64,000 nucleotides of DNA from Balanoglossus misakiensis (GCA_040954595.2 CM082585.2:2728001-2792000); one strand, 5' to 3'. Positions 11,587-22,130 are shown, numbered from the stretch's first letter. The notes: generated from the sequence alone by a model not told the origin. A program made the numbers and translations.

Positions 11587-13164
11587 GGAAAGGTTTTACC
11601 TGAGGATGTCAACTGATGTTGGTTCGAGACCACTTTTTTACTATTTCTATTTTTTGTGAGAACTTTTAACGACATTATAATTGAAATTTTAACAATTTCA
11701 TAAATCCAATTCATTTCAATATCTACGCTGCTTTTTTCATCTATCGGGTATAAGTAACATGCAGGGAAACTTGGCCATTTTTTGTCGCGGTTCACTTGGG
11801 TAAGTCTGAATACTGAGTGCTCAGCAGAGTGAAAGATAAACTCGCTAAAACCGTGTCTTTCCGTCCGCATGACCAACCAAGGAGCGAAAAAGTCGTTATT
11901 TAGGCCGTAATAAAACGTTTTTGTCGCCGAAGAGTGAATAAAGAACGGTCAGATCATTGCGGGGCCAGGGAACTCTTATTCGCACAGCTGCGGTGCGGGG
12001 AACTCTTATTTGCACCGCTGCGGTGCAAATAAGATCATTGGAGTTATGCTGCAATATAGTGCGGAAAATTTCCGACTTTTTCGAGTACACATTGTGATGG
12101 TGAAAGGTTCAGGAAAGGTTTTACCTGAGGATGTCAACTGATGTTGGTTCGAGACCACTTTTTTACTATTTCTATTTTTTTGTGAGAACTTTTAACGACA
12201 TTATAATTGTAATTTTTAACAATTTCATAAATCCAATTCATTTCAATATCTACGCTGCTTTTTTATCTGTCTGGTATAACAAACATGCAGAGAAACTTGG
12301 CCATTTTTTGTCGCGGTTCACTTGGGCAAGTCTGAATAACGGAGTGCTCAGCAGAGAGAAAGATAAACTCGCTAAAACCCTGTCTTTCCGTCCGAATGAC
12401 CAACCAAGGAGCGAAAAAGTCGTTATTTAAGCCGTAATAAAACGTTTTATGTCGCCGAGGAGTAAATAAAGAACGGTCAGATCATTGCGGGGCCAGGGAA
12501 CTCTTATTCGCACCGCTACGGTGCAGGGAACTCGTATTTGCACAGCTGCGGTGCAAATAAGATCATTGGAGTTATGCTGCAATATAGTGCGGAAAATTTC
12601 CGACTTTTTCGAGTACACATTGTGATGGTGAAAGGTTCAGGAAAGGTTTTACCTGAGGATGTCAACTGATGTTGGTTCGAGACCACTTTTTTACTATTTC
12701 TATTTTTTGTGAGAACTTTTAACGACATTATAATTGAAATTTTAACAATTTCATAAATCCAATTCATTTCAATATCTACGCTGCTTTTTTCATCTATCGG
12801 GTATAAGTAACATGCAGGGAAACTTGGCCATTTTTTGTCGCGGTTCACTTGGGTAAGTCTGAATACTGAGTGCTCAGCAGAGTGAAAGATAAACTCGCTA
12901 AAACCGTGTCTTTCCGTCCGCATGACCAACCAAGGAGCGAAAAAGTCGTTATTTAGGCCGTAATAAAACGTTTTTGTCGCCGAAGAGTGAATAAAGAACG
13001 GTCAGATCATTGCGGGGCCAGGGAACTCTTATTCGCACAGCTGCGGTGCGGGGAACTCTTATTTGCACCGCTGCGGTGCAAATAAGATCATTGGAGTTAT
13101 GCTGCAATATAATGCGGAAAATTTCCGACTTTTTTGAGTAAACATCGTGATGGCCAAAGGTTCA
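11587..13164. repeat. 1053-bp two-unit segment, recently duplicated
   Basis: The two-unit segment containing 11463-11876 recurs 1053 bp downstream (12516-12929) and looks identical by eye over more than 400 bp. This is a higher-order duplication of one pair of long units. Confidence 0.75.
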
Positions 13165-13606
13165 GGAAGGCTAACCTTTTTACCTGAGGGTGTCAACTGA
13201 TGTTGGTTCGAGACCACTTTTTTTGTATTTCTTTTTTTTGTGAGAACTTTTAACGACATTATAATTGTAATTTTTATCGTTTTCATAAATCCAATTCATT
13301 TCAATATCTACGCCGCTTTTTTCATCTGTCGGGTATAAGTAACATGCAGGGAAACTTGGCCTTTTTTGTCGCGGTTCACTTGGGCAAGTCTGAATACGGA
13401 GTGCTCAGCAGAGAGAAAGATAAACTCGCTAAAACCGTGTCTTTCCGTCCGCATGACCAACCAAGGAGCGAAAAAGTCATTATTTAGGCCGTAATAAAAC
13501 GTTTTTGTCGCCGAGGAGTGAATAAAGAATGGTCAGATCGTTGTTTGGGAGGGAAATCTTATTCGCGCCGCTGCGATGCAGGGATCTCTTATTTGCACCG
13601 CTGCGG

Positions 13607-14128
13607 CGACGCGTATGACTTTCTGATTGATTGGTCCAGCGTTGTTGGGGAAACCGATCTTGCTCTTTTGGACATTTCTCTCGTGATTCTGGAGTACGCC
13701 ACGATAGTAGTGACTAATGCAGTGGTTATTAGAAGGCTCATATTTTGCTGTTTGAAGGCTCATACTTGCATATTTGGCCGTTGAAAGGCTCATATTTGCA
13801 CATTCGGCCGTTGGAAGGGTCATGGAACGCTCACTATTATAATAATCACACTTGCTATCATAACAATCAATTAAATATTTGAAAATTGGAAGATTTGAGT
13901 ACTTGCTTTTATCTTAGTGTGACTGCCACAAGATATATATTCACAACATACAGAGATATATTTTATTTATTCTTGGTGTTTTATCAAATAATCCATCCTA
14001 GAGAAATACAGAGACCATTTGTACAGGAGTTCTTGAGTGAAACACAACAGCATTTACTCCAGATCATATCTTTTTGATACTGTACTTGAATAATCTGAAG
14101 GAATCTTATCACATCTGTAACAAGTTGA
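13607..14128. other. Spacer between array and Helitron, with a short triplicated motif
   Basis: No gene recognised. At 13733-13824 a motif of about 29 bp (AAGGCTCATA...GGCCGTTG) occurs three times imperfectly. The 5' end of the Helitron should lie here or within the array, but I cannot place it. Confidence 0.5.
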
Positions 14129-14713
14129 ATACATCAATACAATGAGAGTAAAGAAATTAAGCACAAAGGCAAAAATAAAAAGAGAAAGTTGCATCTCCAA
14201 CATAAAAGACAATGTCCATCAAATTCTTATAGAATGGTTGTTATTGAGGGTGATGGCAATTGTCTATTTAGGGCTATAAGTCAAGGCCTATTTGCAACTC
14301 AGATTCATCATAATGCTGTTAGATTACAAACTGTAAACTATATAAGTGATCATTGGGATGAATATAAAGATTTCATTATTGCTGAATATCAGAGATTTAG
14401 TGTAAATAATCAAGATGACTACAGGCAGTACATGTCTAAATCTGATCCAGGTTTTGCAACTTTTGGTGGCCATATTGAAATAACTGCAGCTGCTTCAGCA
14501 TACAATGTGAAGATTGCAGTTCATTTAGATATTCTCAATGAACCATTTCTCACAGAGGGTGATTCCTCAGTGACAATACACCTGTTATATCATGCAATCC
14601 GTGAACAAGGACAATTTGATAGTGGTCACTATGACTTCCTTGAGATAACAGATACACATCTTACACGACACTTGAGGACTCTGATCATGAATCGGGCAAA
14701 ACACATGATATGA
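14129..14713 (+). CDS. OTU-family cysteine protease domain of the Helitron
   Basis: The frame is open from 14129. A TTG at 14189 is not a likely animal start, and the first ATG is 14234, giving MVVIEGDGNC. The OTU catalytic motif is EGDGNCLFRAIS (Asp and nucleophile Cys), and the catalytic histidine is in SGHYDFLE near the end; both are intact. Residues ahead of 14234 are very basic. OTU proteases remove ubiquitin; their job in Helitrons is unknown. The stop at 14711-14713 overlaps the next ATG (ATGA at 14710-14713), so the domain may have been fused to the downstream polyprotein before a frameshift, or may be made separately. Neighbours are the spacer upstream and the repeat-rich frame downstream. 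Confidence 0.85.
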   Translation: MHQYNESKEIKHKGKNKKRKLHLQHKRQCPSNSYRMVVIEGDGNCLFRAISQGLFATQIHHNAVRLQTVNYISDHWDEYKDFIIAEYQRFSVNNQDDYRQYMSKSDPGFATFGGHIEITAAASAYNVKIAVHLDILNEPFLTEGDSSVTIHLLYHAIREQGQFDSGHYDFLEITDTHLTRHLRTLIMNRAKHMI

Positions 14714-16320
14714 TCACAACACATAATATAGACTTTGCAAGTTATAGGGAAAGGGAAAAAGAGAGGGACAAGAAGAGAAAGCAAGAAAAAAGAAAAAATG
14801 TTGACTTTAAGGAGAATGAAAAACAAAGAGACTTATCATATGAAAGAATCAAGAGATCTAATAGTTGGTGGAGGCAAAATGAACAGCAGAGAAATGTAGA
14901 ATCAATGAAATTAAGACGGTCTGATGAAGTGTACAGGCAACGTGAACAACAGAGAAATGTTGAATCAATGAAATTAAGACGGTCTGATGAAGTGTACAGA
15001 CAAAGGGAAAGACAGAAAAATGTTCAATCAATGAAATTAAGACGGACCGATGAAGTGTTCAGACAAAGGGAACGACAGAAAAATGTTCAATCAATGAAAT
15101 TAAGACGGACCGATGAAGTCCTCAGACAAAGGGAACGACAGAAAAATGTTCAATCAATGAAATTAAGTTGGTCCGATGAAGGGTACAGACAACGTGAACA
15201 ACAAAGAAATGTTCAATCAATGATATTAAGACGGTCCGATCAAGGGTACATACAAAGTGAACAACAGAGAAATGTTGAATCAATGAAATTAAGACGGTCT
15301 GATGAAGTGTACAGGCAACGTGAACAACAGAGAAATGTTGAATCAATGAAATTAAGACGGTCTGATGAAGTGTACAGACAAAGGGAAAGACAGAAAAATG
15401 TTCAATCAATGAAATTAAGACGGACCGATGAAGTGTTCAGACAAAGGGAACGACAGAAAAATGTTCAATCAATGAAATTAAGACGGACCGATGAAGTCCT
15501 CAGACAAAGGGAACGACAGAAAAATGTTCAATCAATGAAATTAAGTTGGTCCGATGAAGGGTACAGACAACGTGAACAACAAAGAAATGTTCAATCAATG
15601 ATATTAAGACGGTCCGATCAAGGGTACATACAAAGTGAACAACAGAGAAATGTTCAATCAATGAAATTGAGACGGTCCGATGAAGTTTACAGACAACGTG
15701 AACAACAGAGAAATGTTGAATCAATGAAATTAAGACGGTCTGATGAAATGTACAGACAACGTGAACAACAGAGAAATGTTGAATCAATGAAATTAAGACG
15801 GTCTGATGAAGTGTACAGGCAACGTGAACAACAGAGAAATGTTGAATCAATGAAATTAAGACGGTCTGATGAAGTGTACAGACAAAGGGAAAGACAGAAA
15901 AATGTTCAATCAATGAAATTAAGACGGACCGATGAAGTGTTCAGACAAAGGGAACGACAGAAAAATGTTCAATCAATGAAATTAAGACGGACCGATGAAG
16001 TCCTCAGACAAAGGGAACGACAGAAAAATGTTCAATCAATGAAATTAAGTTGGTCCGATGAAGGGTACAGACAACGTGAACAACAAAGAAATGTTCAATC
16101 AATGATATTAAGACGGTCCGATCAAGGGTACATACAAAGTGAACAACAGAGAAATGTTGAATCAATGAAATTAAGACGGTCTGATGAAGTGTACAGGCAA
16201 CGTGAACAACAGAGAAATGTTGAATCAATGAAATTAAGACGGTCTGATGAAGTGTACAGACAACGTGAACAACAGAGAAATGTTGAATCAATGAAATTAA
16301 GACGGTCTGATGAAGTGTAG
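14710..16320 (+). CDS. Helitron polyprotein segment with about 22 copies of a 21-residue repeat
   Basis: ATG at 14710, a short Lys/Arg/Glu-rich lead, then from about 14880 tandem 63-bp units each coding 21 residues of the form MKLRRSDEVYRQREQQRNVES. Charged, Gln-rich and helix-prone; a long coiled coil is likely. Variants (DEVF, DEVL, DEGYRQ, DQGYIQ) alternate in a higher-order pattern with shifts of 378 bp (6 units) and 504 bp (8 units), showing block duplications. It ends at a TAG (16318-16320) where the repeat expects a Tyr codon, and the same frame goes on to 18129, so the stop looks like a point nonsense change. Repeats of this charged style are common ahead of the Rep domain in OTU-PIF1 Helitrons; the function is not known. 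Confidence 0.8.
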   Translation: MITTHNIDFASYREREKERDKKRKQEKRKNVDFKENEKQRDLSYERIKRSNSWWRQNEQQRNVESMKLRRSDEVYRQREQQRNVESMKLRRSDEVYRQRERQKNVQSMKLRRTDEVFRQRERQKNVQSMKLRRTDEVLRQRERQKNVQSMKLSWSDEGYRQREQQRNVQSMILRRSDQGYIQSEQQRNVESMKLRRSDEVYRQREQQRNVESMKLRRSDEVYRQRERQKNVQSMKLRRTDEVFRQRERQKNVQSMKLRRTDEVLRQRERQKNVQSMKLSWSDEGYRQREQQRNVQSMILRRSDQGYIQSEQQRNVQSMKLRRSDEVYRQREQQRNVESMKLRRSDEMYRQREQQRNVESMKLRRSDEVYRQREQQRNVESMKLRRSDEVYRQRERQKNVQSMKLRRTDEVFRQRERQKNVQSMKLRRTDEVLRQRERQKNVQSMKLSWSDEGYRQREQQRNVQSMILRRSDQGYIQSEQQRNVESMKLRRSDEVYRQREQQRNVESMKLRRSDEVYRQREQQRNVESMKLRRSDEV

Positions 16321-18129
16321 AGACAATATGAAAGGGAAGCAGATGCAAGAGCTAAGAAAATTAACAGAAATTGCGGTGGTGCCAAATCAATTAAAGAGCT
16401 TATTGATGTATTTCATAAATCAGTTCAGAATGGTCCAACATTTGTATGTGTGTGCTGTGAACAGCTGTGGTACAGAGAAAGTGTTGTAAACTACAATAAT
16501 ATCCAAAGTAAATTTTCATTGTTTTCATCAACCCATGTAAATGCAAATGCCACACCTGATGAAATGTCACCATTATGTAGAACTTGCTACTCGTATTTAA
16601 AAGACTCAAAGCTGCCACCCTGTGCTGTAGCAAACAAAATGTCATTTCCAGTAATCCCACCAGAGTTACAATTACATCCACTTGAAGAAAGACTTGTGGC
16701 CTTGCGTATTCCTTTCATGCAAATAAGAGAATTGCCACGGAGTAGACAAATTAGTCTCAAAGGCAATATTGTCAATGTCATAGCAGATGTCTCTAGTACT
16801 ATTCCGACATTACCGAGAACTATCAATGAATCACAAACAATACCAGTCAAATTCAAGAGGAAAATCAGCTACAATCATGCCTACCAAGTTGAAAATGTTA
16901 GACCTCAGAAAGTTTTAATAGCAGCAAAGTGGTTAGTTGAAAACAGTCCTTTGTATAAAGCAGAAAAGGTAACAATTGGTACAAATTGGAATGTTTGTGA
17001 TCAAAATGAGTCTGATGATAACTGGGAAGAATTTTTGGACAATAATGGTACAAATCTTGCTTCTGAATTATGTGAACCGGTAATCTGTAATGAAAATGAT
17101 GAGGATGATAATGATGATAATGATAATGATGATTGGACAGAAGAAACAAAATTAGAGGATCATGCTGGTGGAACATTAGATACAATGCTTTCTCGTCCAT
17201 ATGTTGAAAACACTGATTCACAAGGAGCGTTTTGCTATGCCCCAGGTGAAGGTAACAAACCTGTAGGTATATTTCAAGATAAGTATTTTGAAGAACTTTC
17301 ATTTCCAACAATCTATTGTGGTCAGCCAAGACAAAATGAACATGTGATCCCTGTATCATACAGTACTTTATGCAAATGGGAACTGCGGCATAAAGATCGA
17401 AGAGTTGCTAAATCTGTCCCCAACATTTTCTTTAAACTGAAAAAGTTGCAAATTCAGCAAATTAAAGACAAGGCAACATTATGCTTACGCAAATGTAATC
17501 TGAAAGGCCGTAAAGTAACAGCTAGTGAAATGCAATCTCCTCAAATTGTAGACAAGATAGTTAGACTTGATGAAGGATTCAGGGTTTTAAGAACATTGAG
17601 AGGTTCACCACCATATTGGGAAAGTGCTAAGCGAGACATTTTTGCTATGATACGCCAGCTTGGTATTCCAACATACTTCATGTCTTTTTCATCAGCTGAG
17701 TCCAAATGGATACATCTGCTGAAAATTCTTGGCAAGACAGTTCATGAAAAGGAGTACATAGACAATGATATATTAAATATGTCATGGAACACAAAGTCGG
17801 AACTGATCAAATCAGACCCTGTTACTTGTGCTCGACACTTTGATCATTGCTTTCAGCAATTAATGCATGATTTTCTTCTGAGCTCACATCATCCACTTGG
17901 TGAAATACAGGACTACTTTTACAGAGTTGAATTTCAACAAAGAGGGTCACCACATGTACACATGCTTGTATGGATCAAAGATGCACCAGTATATGGTGAA
18001 AATGATAATGATGAAATTACCAATTTCATAGATCAGTATATTACATGCAGCAATGAAACCAGTGATGAAAACCTTGCAGAATTGATAAATTATCAAATGC
18101 ATAGACATGGAAAAAAACATGTAAACTGA
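16321..18129 (+). CDS. Helitron Rep N-terminal half: Cys-rich region, DUF6570-like segment, HUH motif
   Basis: Same frame as the repeat tract. In order: CVCCEQLWY and LCRTCYSYLK (a putative zinc-binding pair), then LHPLEERLVALRIPFMQIRE (the segment usually called DUF6570), an acidic Asn/Asp stretch near 17095-17140, then the Helitron_like_N region. The HUH metal-binding motif is in GSPHVHMLVW (His codons at 17953 and 17959). The Rep endonuclease nicks DNA and starts rolling-circle transfer. The first in-frame ATG is 16450, but the segment is really internal to a polyprotein. The frame ends at 18129 after a run of seven A; one more A would restore the conserved Cys-rich continuation, so this is a single-base frameshift. 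Confidence 0.87.
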   Translation, partial: RQYEREADARAKKINRNCGGAKSIKELIDVFHKSVQNGPTFVCVCCEQLWYRESVVNYNNIQSKFSLFSSTHVNANATPDEMSPLCRTCYSYLKDSKLPPCAVANKMSFPVIPPELQLHPLEERLVALRIPFMQIRELPRSRQISLKGNIVNVIADVSSTIPTLPRTINESQTIPVKFKRKISYNHAYQVENVRPQKVLIAAKWLVENSPLYKAEKVTIGTNWNVCDQNESDDNWEEFLDNNGTNLASELCEPVICNENDEDDNDDNDNDDWTEETKLEDHAGGTLDTMLSRPYVENTDSQGAFCYAPGEGNKPVGIFQDKYFEELSFPTIYCGQPRQNEHVIPVSYSTLCKWELRHKDRRVAKSVPNIFFKLKKLQIQQIKDKATLCLRKCNLKGRKVTASEMQSPQIVDKIVRLDEGFRVLRTLRGSPPYWESAKRDIFAMIRQLGIPTYFMSFSSAESKWIHLLKILGKTVHEKEYIDNDILNMSWNTKSELIKSDPVTCARHFDHCFQQLMHDFLLSSHHPLGEIQDYFYRVEFQQRGSPHVHMLVWIKDAPVYGENDNDEITNFIDQYITCSNETSDENLAELINYQMHRHGKKHVN

Positions 18130-19153
18130 AAGGTCAGTGTGTTTGTAGATTTGGCTTTCCTCTTCCACCTATGCCAAGAACAATAATATTGGAACCATTA
18201 CCCATGGATATTGATGAAACAACAGAACAGAGACTTACAGAACACTATAAACATATTAAAAGTGTACGTGCTGATTTACAATGTGGAGAAAAGATCTCAT
18301 TTGATGAATTCTTAGATAAAATACAACTAGATGAACAGACCTACATTAATGCACTACAGTCATCTCTAACATCAGAGAAAATCTTCCTCAAGAGATCCCC
18401 AAATGAAATCAGAATCAATAATTACAATGCAATTCTACTGAAAGCATGGAGAGCAAATATGGACATTCAATTTATTATAGATCCATATGCCTGTGCTATG
18501 TACATAGCATCTTACATCAGTAAAGCTCAACGAGGAATGAGTAACTTGCTAGCTAGAGCTGTAGATGAAGTGAGAGAAGGAAATCAAGACATCAGGGAAA
18601 GTGTCAGACACATAGGAAACAAATTCCTAAATCATGTTGAAGTTAGTGCTCAAGAAGCTGTCTATCTTACAATGCAAATGAAATTAAGAAGAGCTTCACG
18701 AGATGTCATATTTGTTAATACATCACCTCCTAATGATCGAGTTATCCTACTGAAACCACTGGACGAAATTCAAAATATGCCAGCAAATGCTACTGATATA
18801 GAAAGTGACAACATCTTGAAAAAATATGAGCGTCGTCCAAAGGCCCTTGAGAATTTGTGCTTGGCAGATTTTGCAGCTTGGTATACATTTAAAAAGGAAA
18901 CAGATGATGAGCTAGATAAAAAGACAACGATGATTTGTACAACAATGAGGACGAGGAGGGTCAAACAACTTATCGTGTGGGCAGCCTTATCTACAAGAAA
19001 CGCACAAAAAGTAAAGTCATCCGATATGTTCGTTTCCATAAAGAAAGAGACACAGAAAATCATTACAGAGAGTTAGTAATGTTGTTTTATCATTGGCGAT
19101 ATGAAAATCAACTAATGGCTGGTTGTAATACATACTACGAGCGCTATTTATAA
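18130..19153 (+). pseudogene. Helitron Rep C-terminal half with the two-tyrosine motif
   Basis: The frame continues from the A-run with CVCRFGFPLPPMP, a conserved Helitron stretch. The catalytic pair is in AMYIASYISK, with Tyr codons at 18501 and 18513 and a following Lys, as in HUH nickases with two tyrosines. A second frameshift lies near 18930; after it the frame reads RVGSLIYKKRTKSKVIRY and HYRELVMLFYHWRYE, then stops at TAA 19151-19153 inside otherwise matching sequence. Catalytic residues survive, but the coding frame is broken at least twice. Longest open part: 18171-19076. Confidence 0.83.
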
Positions 19154-20092
19154 GTCAAACAGCAAGTAGATACTAAACAAAAAGAATACAATAAAACTGC
19201 TGAGGCATTAGATCAAGCAATTGAAGCAGTACAGAGTACAGCTGTGGATATGTTTGACAACATTGCTCCAAATACAGAACATCAGGAAAGACAAGACTCT
19301 GCAGAAGGATGTAGACAAAGTAACACAATGAACATATTTGCCCCACAGGATGACAGTCATTCACATTATGACATAGGTCAAGACATTGGTATTGCTGTAA
19401 ACAATTCTAATATTAATGAACTTCTACACCCACGAATGCCTGACACTGAACTTTACCCCCTTTTACAGACTCTTAACAAGAAGCAAAAAGAAATATTCTA
19501 TCATGTAATTCATTGGATTAAAACAAAAACAGATCCTTTGCATGTATTTGTAACAGGCGGAGCAGGTGTTGGTAAATCTCTTGTTCTGAAATCACTCTAT
19601 CAAGTACTATTGAAACATCTTTCAAGTCTTCCCGGTCAAAATCCTGACAATGTATTCATTTTACTCATGGCACCAACAGACAAGGCGGCATACAATATTA
19701 AGGGAAGTACAATTCACTCAGCACTACAAATTCCTGCAAGTCAAGGATTTCACTATAGACCATTAACATCAGAAAGACTAAATACTTTGCAAGCAAAATA
19801 TAGAAATCTGAAAGTCATTTTCATTGATGAAATCTCCATGGTTGGCAATGGTATGTTCAACTACATCAACCTTAGACTGAAACAAATCATGGCAAATAAT
19901 CAACTCTTTGGTGGTGTCAGTATAGTTGCATTTGGAGACCTATATCAATTAAAGCCTGTCTTTGATGGCTGGATATTTCATGACCTTAGGCATGATTATG
20001 GACCACTTGCTTTGAATATATGGAAAGAACTTTTCCAAATGTTTGAACTAACAGATATTATGCGCCAAAAAGATTACTTGAATTTTGCATAA
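19154..20092 (+). CDS. Helitron PIF1-like helicase, N-terminal part
   Basis: Same frame as the end of the Rep part. A linker is followed by PIF1/RecD-like superfamily 1B helicase motifs: Walker A in TGGAGVGKS (near 19557), Walker B in IFIDEISMVG (near 19821), GGVSIVAFGDLYQLKPV (motif III) and ELTDIMRQKD (motif IV). The ATG at 19244 is internal to a polyprotein. The segment ends at an in-frame TAA (20090-20092) in the middle of the helicase. The helicase unwinds the donor strand during rolling-circle transposition. Confidence 0.87.
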   Translation, partial: VKQQVDTKQKEYNKTAEALDQAIEAVQSTAVDMFDNIAPNTEHQERQDSAEGCRQSNTMNIFAPQDDSHSHYDIGQDIGIAVNNSNINELLHPRMPDTELYPLLQTLNKKQKEIFYHVIHWIKTKTDPLHVFVTGGAGVGKSLVLKSLYQVLLKHLSSLPGQNPDNVFILLMAPTDKAAYNIKGSTIHSALQIPASQGFHYRPLTSERLNTLQAKYRNLKVIFIDEISMVGNGMFNYINLRLKQIMANNQLFGGVSIVAFGDLYQLKPVFDGWIFHDLRHDYGPLALNIWKELFQMFELTDIMRQKDYLNFA

Positions 20093-21590
20093 TTACTGAA
20101 TCGTGTACGGGAAGGAAAACACACATCAGATGACATAAGTATTCTCAAAACTCGGATAGTACAAAGCAATAATGTAAGTCCACCTTATGATGATTCAATA
20201 GTTCATCTGTATTGTGAGAACAAACTTGTTGATGATCATAATGTGTCAGTGTATGATAGACTCACAGAAACTAAAACAAATGTATTTGCTACTGATACTG
20301 TAATTGGGGATGTCTCTGAAACAGTGAAACAAAAAACATTAGCCATAGTTACAATGTTAGGCCCTCAAAAGACAATGGGATTAGTATCTCAATTATCTGT
20401 TGGAATAAATCAACGAGTTGAACTGTGTATGAATCTCTGTGTTGATGATGGATTAATAAACGGTACTCCAGGAATAATCAAGTTTATTGATGGACCAGAC
20501 TTGGATGATGTCACAATTCTATGGATTTTATTTGATGATAGCGCTGTTGGCAAGGCACTACGACAAGAAAAACGTCATTTATACCATAGAAAAATAACCA
20601 AATCATGGACACCCATTGCACAGATATCACGGCAGTTCATAGTAGGAAGACACAGAAATGCTGAAGTTGTTAGAAAACAATTTCCCATTAGACCAGCCAG
20701 TGGAAAAACTGTCCACCGTTGCCAAGGTGATACTCTGAATGGTGTGGTTGTTGATTTTAGCACTGCTTCAAACAGAAACCAGTGTCATATACACTATGTT
20801 GCGCTTAGCAGGGTCACAAAACTGGCTGGTCTTCACATAACCACATTACACGAAAATCAAATATCTGTCAGCACTGATGTCACACAAGAAATGCAACGCA
20901 TGCGATCTCATTCCATGTTACAACTTTGTTTGACTTTTCCCTATGATATACCAAACAAATTTATTATAGCTTATCAAAATGTAAGATCTCTCCATTGCCA
21001 TTTCCAAGATGTTGTGAATGATTTCAATTTGACATCAGCTGATGTACTTATTTGCAGTGAATCAAGATTACAAAGTGCTGATCAGAATGATGATTACAGA
21101 ATTCCAGATTTTGAAATTTCCGGACATGATGACAACAGTAATCAACAAAGAAGACCATACCATGGGCTAGTATTGTACAGCAAAGCTAACACCCTGGAGT
21201 CTCTTCCACATTCACACCATTACTTTCACTGTGAATTTGTCACAGCAGTATACAAAACAACACTTGGCTTACTTCAAGTAGTTGCTATTTACATTCCTCC
21301 TTCAACATCAATAGACACCTTACAAAGTGCTCTTCTAAACCTTAGCGAACAACTGCATGAAAATCTACCAACAGTGCTACTTGGTGATTTCAATGTTGAT
21401 TTGTTACAACAAACATCTTCAGCAAAGCAATTAATGGAATTTATGACAAACCAACTCAAGTACAAACAACTTATTCAAGAACCAACAACAAACTATGGAT
21501 CTTGCCTTGATCATATTTATACGAATATTCAGTCAACACAAGTTGGTGTACTTGAATCATACTACAGTGACCACAAACCAATATGGCTAG
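20093..21590 (+). CDS. PIF1-like helicase C-terminal part fused to an EEP endonuclease
   Basis: Same frame as the preceding helicase segment. TVHRCQGDTLNGVVVDF and HIHYVALSRVTKLAGLHI are the last helicase motifs. From about 20955 follows an exonuclease-endonuclease-phosphatase domain: AYQNVRSLHC, the metal-binding Glu in LICSESRL, LLGDFNVDL, SCLDHIYTN and the catalytic YYSDHKPIW. All its active-site motifs look intact. This AP-endonuclease-like domain at the C-terminus marks the Helentron branch. The frame runs into the LTR at 21591; across the insertion it resumes at 38170 and ends two full codons later at TAA 38175-38177. Confidence 0.87.
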
Positions 21591-22108
21591 TGTTACGACA
21601 CACCCTGTTTAGTTGCTTGGTCGAGAGAGGGGTAGCTTTTCTTTGCATAACAAAGGGCCCTGCCTTTTGAAGTAGTTCATTTAAATATTGGTAATAACCA
21701 GATGGTCACCCATATGAAAGGCCTTCTCACCAAAACCACGAGGCACACTTCTCAACACGGACTCGGAGGAGCACGTAGCTGTCGTAGCTCCAGCCACATC
21801 GCCTTGGGAATTAGGAATTTACCTAGCTGAGCTGGATTCTGTGAGCAACCGACTTCATGAGCAACGGATTTTGTGTGAGCAACTGGCTTCTGTGAATGAC
21901 GGACTTGGTCAGCAACGGACTTCTGTGCCTTGAGTTCGGCCAGGACTTTTGTGGACTCGGTAACTCCTCGACCAAGCAGGGTAAAAACACGCAGTGAACA
22001 TTTTCTTTTGTGTGACCTTTTGATTTTAGAAGGCTAGTTGTTTAATTAAATATTCTGTTGTTGAACCACATTCTCCATTGTGTGCTCCCGGTTTTTTCTA
22101 CCGTAACA
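21591..22108 (+). repeat. 5' LTR of the Gmr1-like element
   Basis: 518 bp. Near-identical to 37648-38165; one difference noticed by eye (ttttgatttt against tttttatttt). The ends TGTTAC and GTAACA are perfect inverted repeats of each other. Confidence 0.92.
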
Positions 22109-22113
22109 GAAAT

Positions 22114-22130
22114 TGGGGGCTCGTCCGGGA
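22114..22130 (+). promoter_or_regulatory. Primer-binding site, tRNA-Pro
   Basis: TGGGGGCTCGTCCGGGA, five bases after the LTR. This is the well-known tRNA-Pro type site, the same sequence class used by murine leukaemia virus. Confidence 0.8.

Larger units (their letters stand above)
8231..13606. repeat. Tandem array of 442-bp and about 527-bp units
   Basis: Eleven units start at 8231, 8757, 9199, 9728, 10169, 10611, 11053, 11587, 12112, 12640 and 13165 (each at GGAA near the GGTTCAGGAA motif). Units starting at 8757, 9728, 10169 and 10611 are short (441-442 bp); the others are 525-534 bp and the last is partial. Long units have an extra segment of roughly 85 bp with GAACGGTCAGATC and copies of GCACCGCTGCGGTGC. 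The frames that look open here repeat with the units, overlap on both strands and have no recognisable domain, so I treat the array as non-coding. Confidence 0.9.

Noticed and set aside
8231-13606. Recurring open frames of 60-140 codons in the 442/527-bp array
   Set aside because: They repeat with the units on both strands, have different ends in each unit and no recognisable domain.
8231-13606. CRISPR-like repeat array
   Set aside because: Units are hundreds of bases and directly tandem without variable spacers; the context is animal DNA.
13607-14128. Helitron 5' terminus
   Set aside because: No sequence here clearly matches an inverted copy of the 3' end or a known terminal motif, so I left the boundary open.
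15122-16385. Minus-strand frames of up to 137 codons opposite the Helitron repeat tract
   Set aside because: They are antisense shadows of the 63-bp coding repeat.
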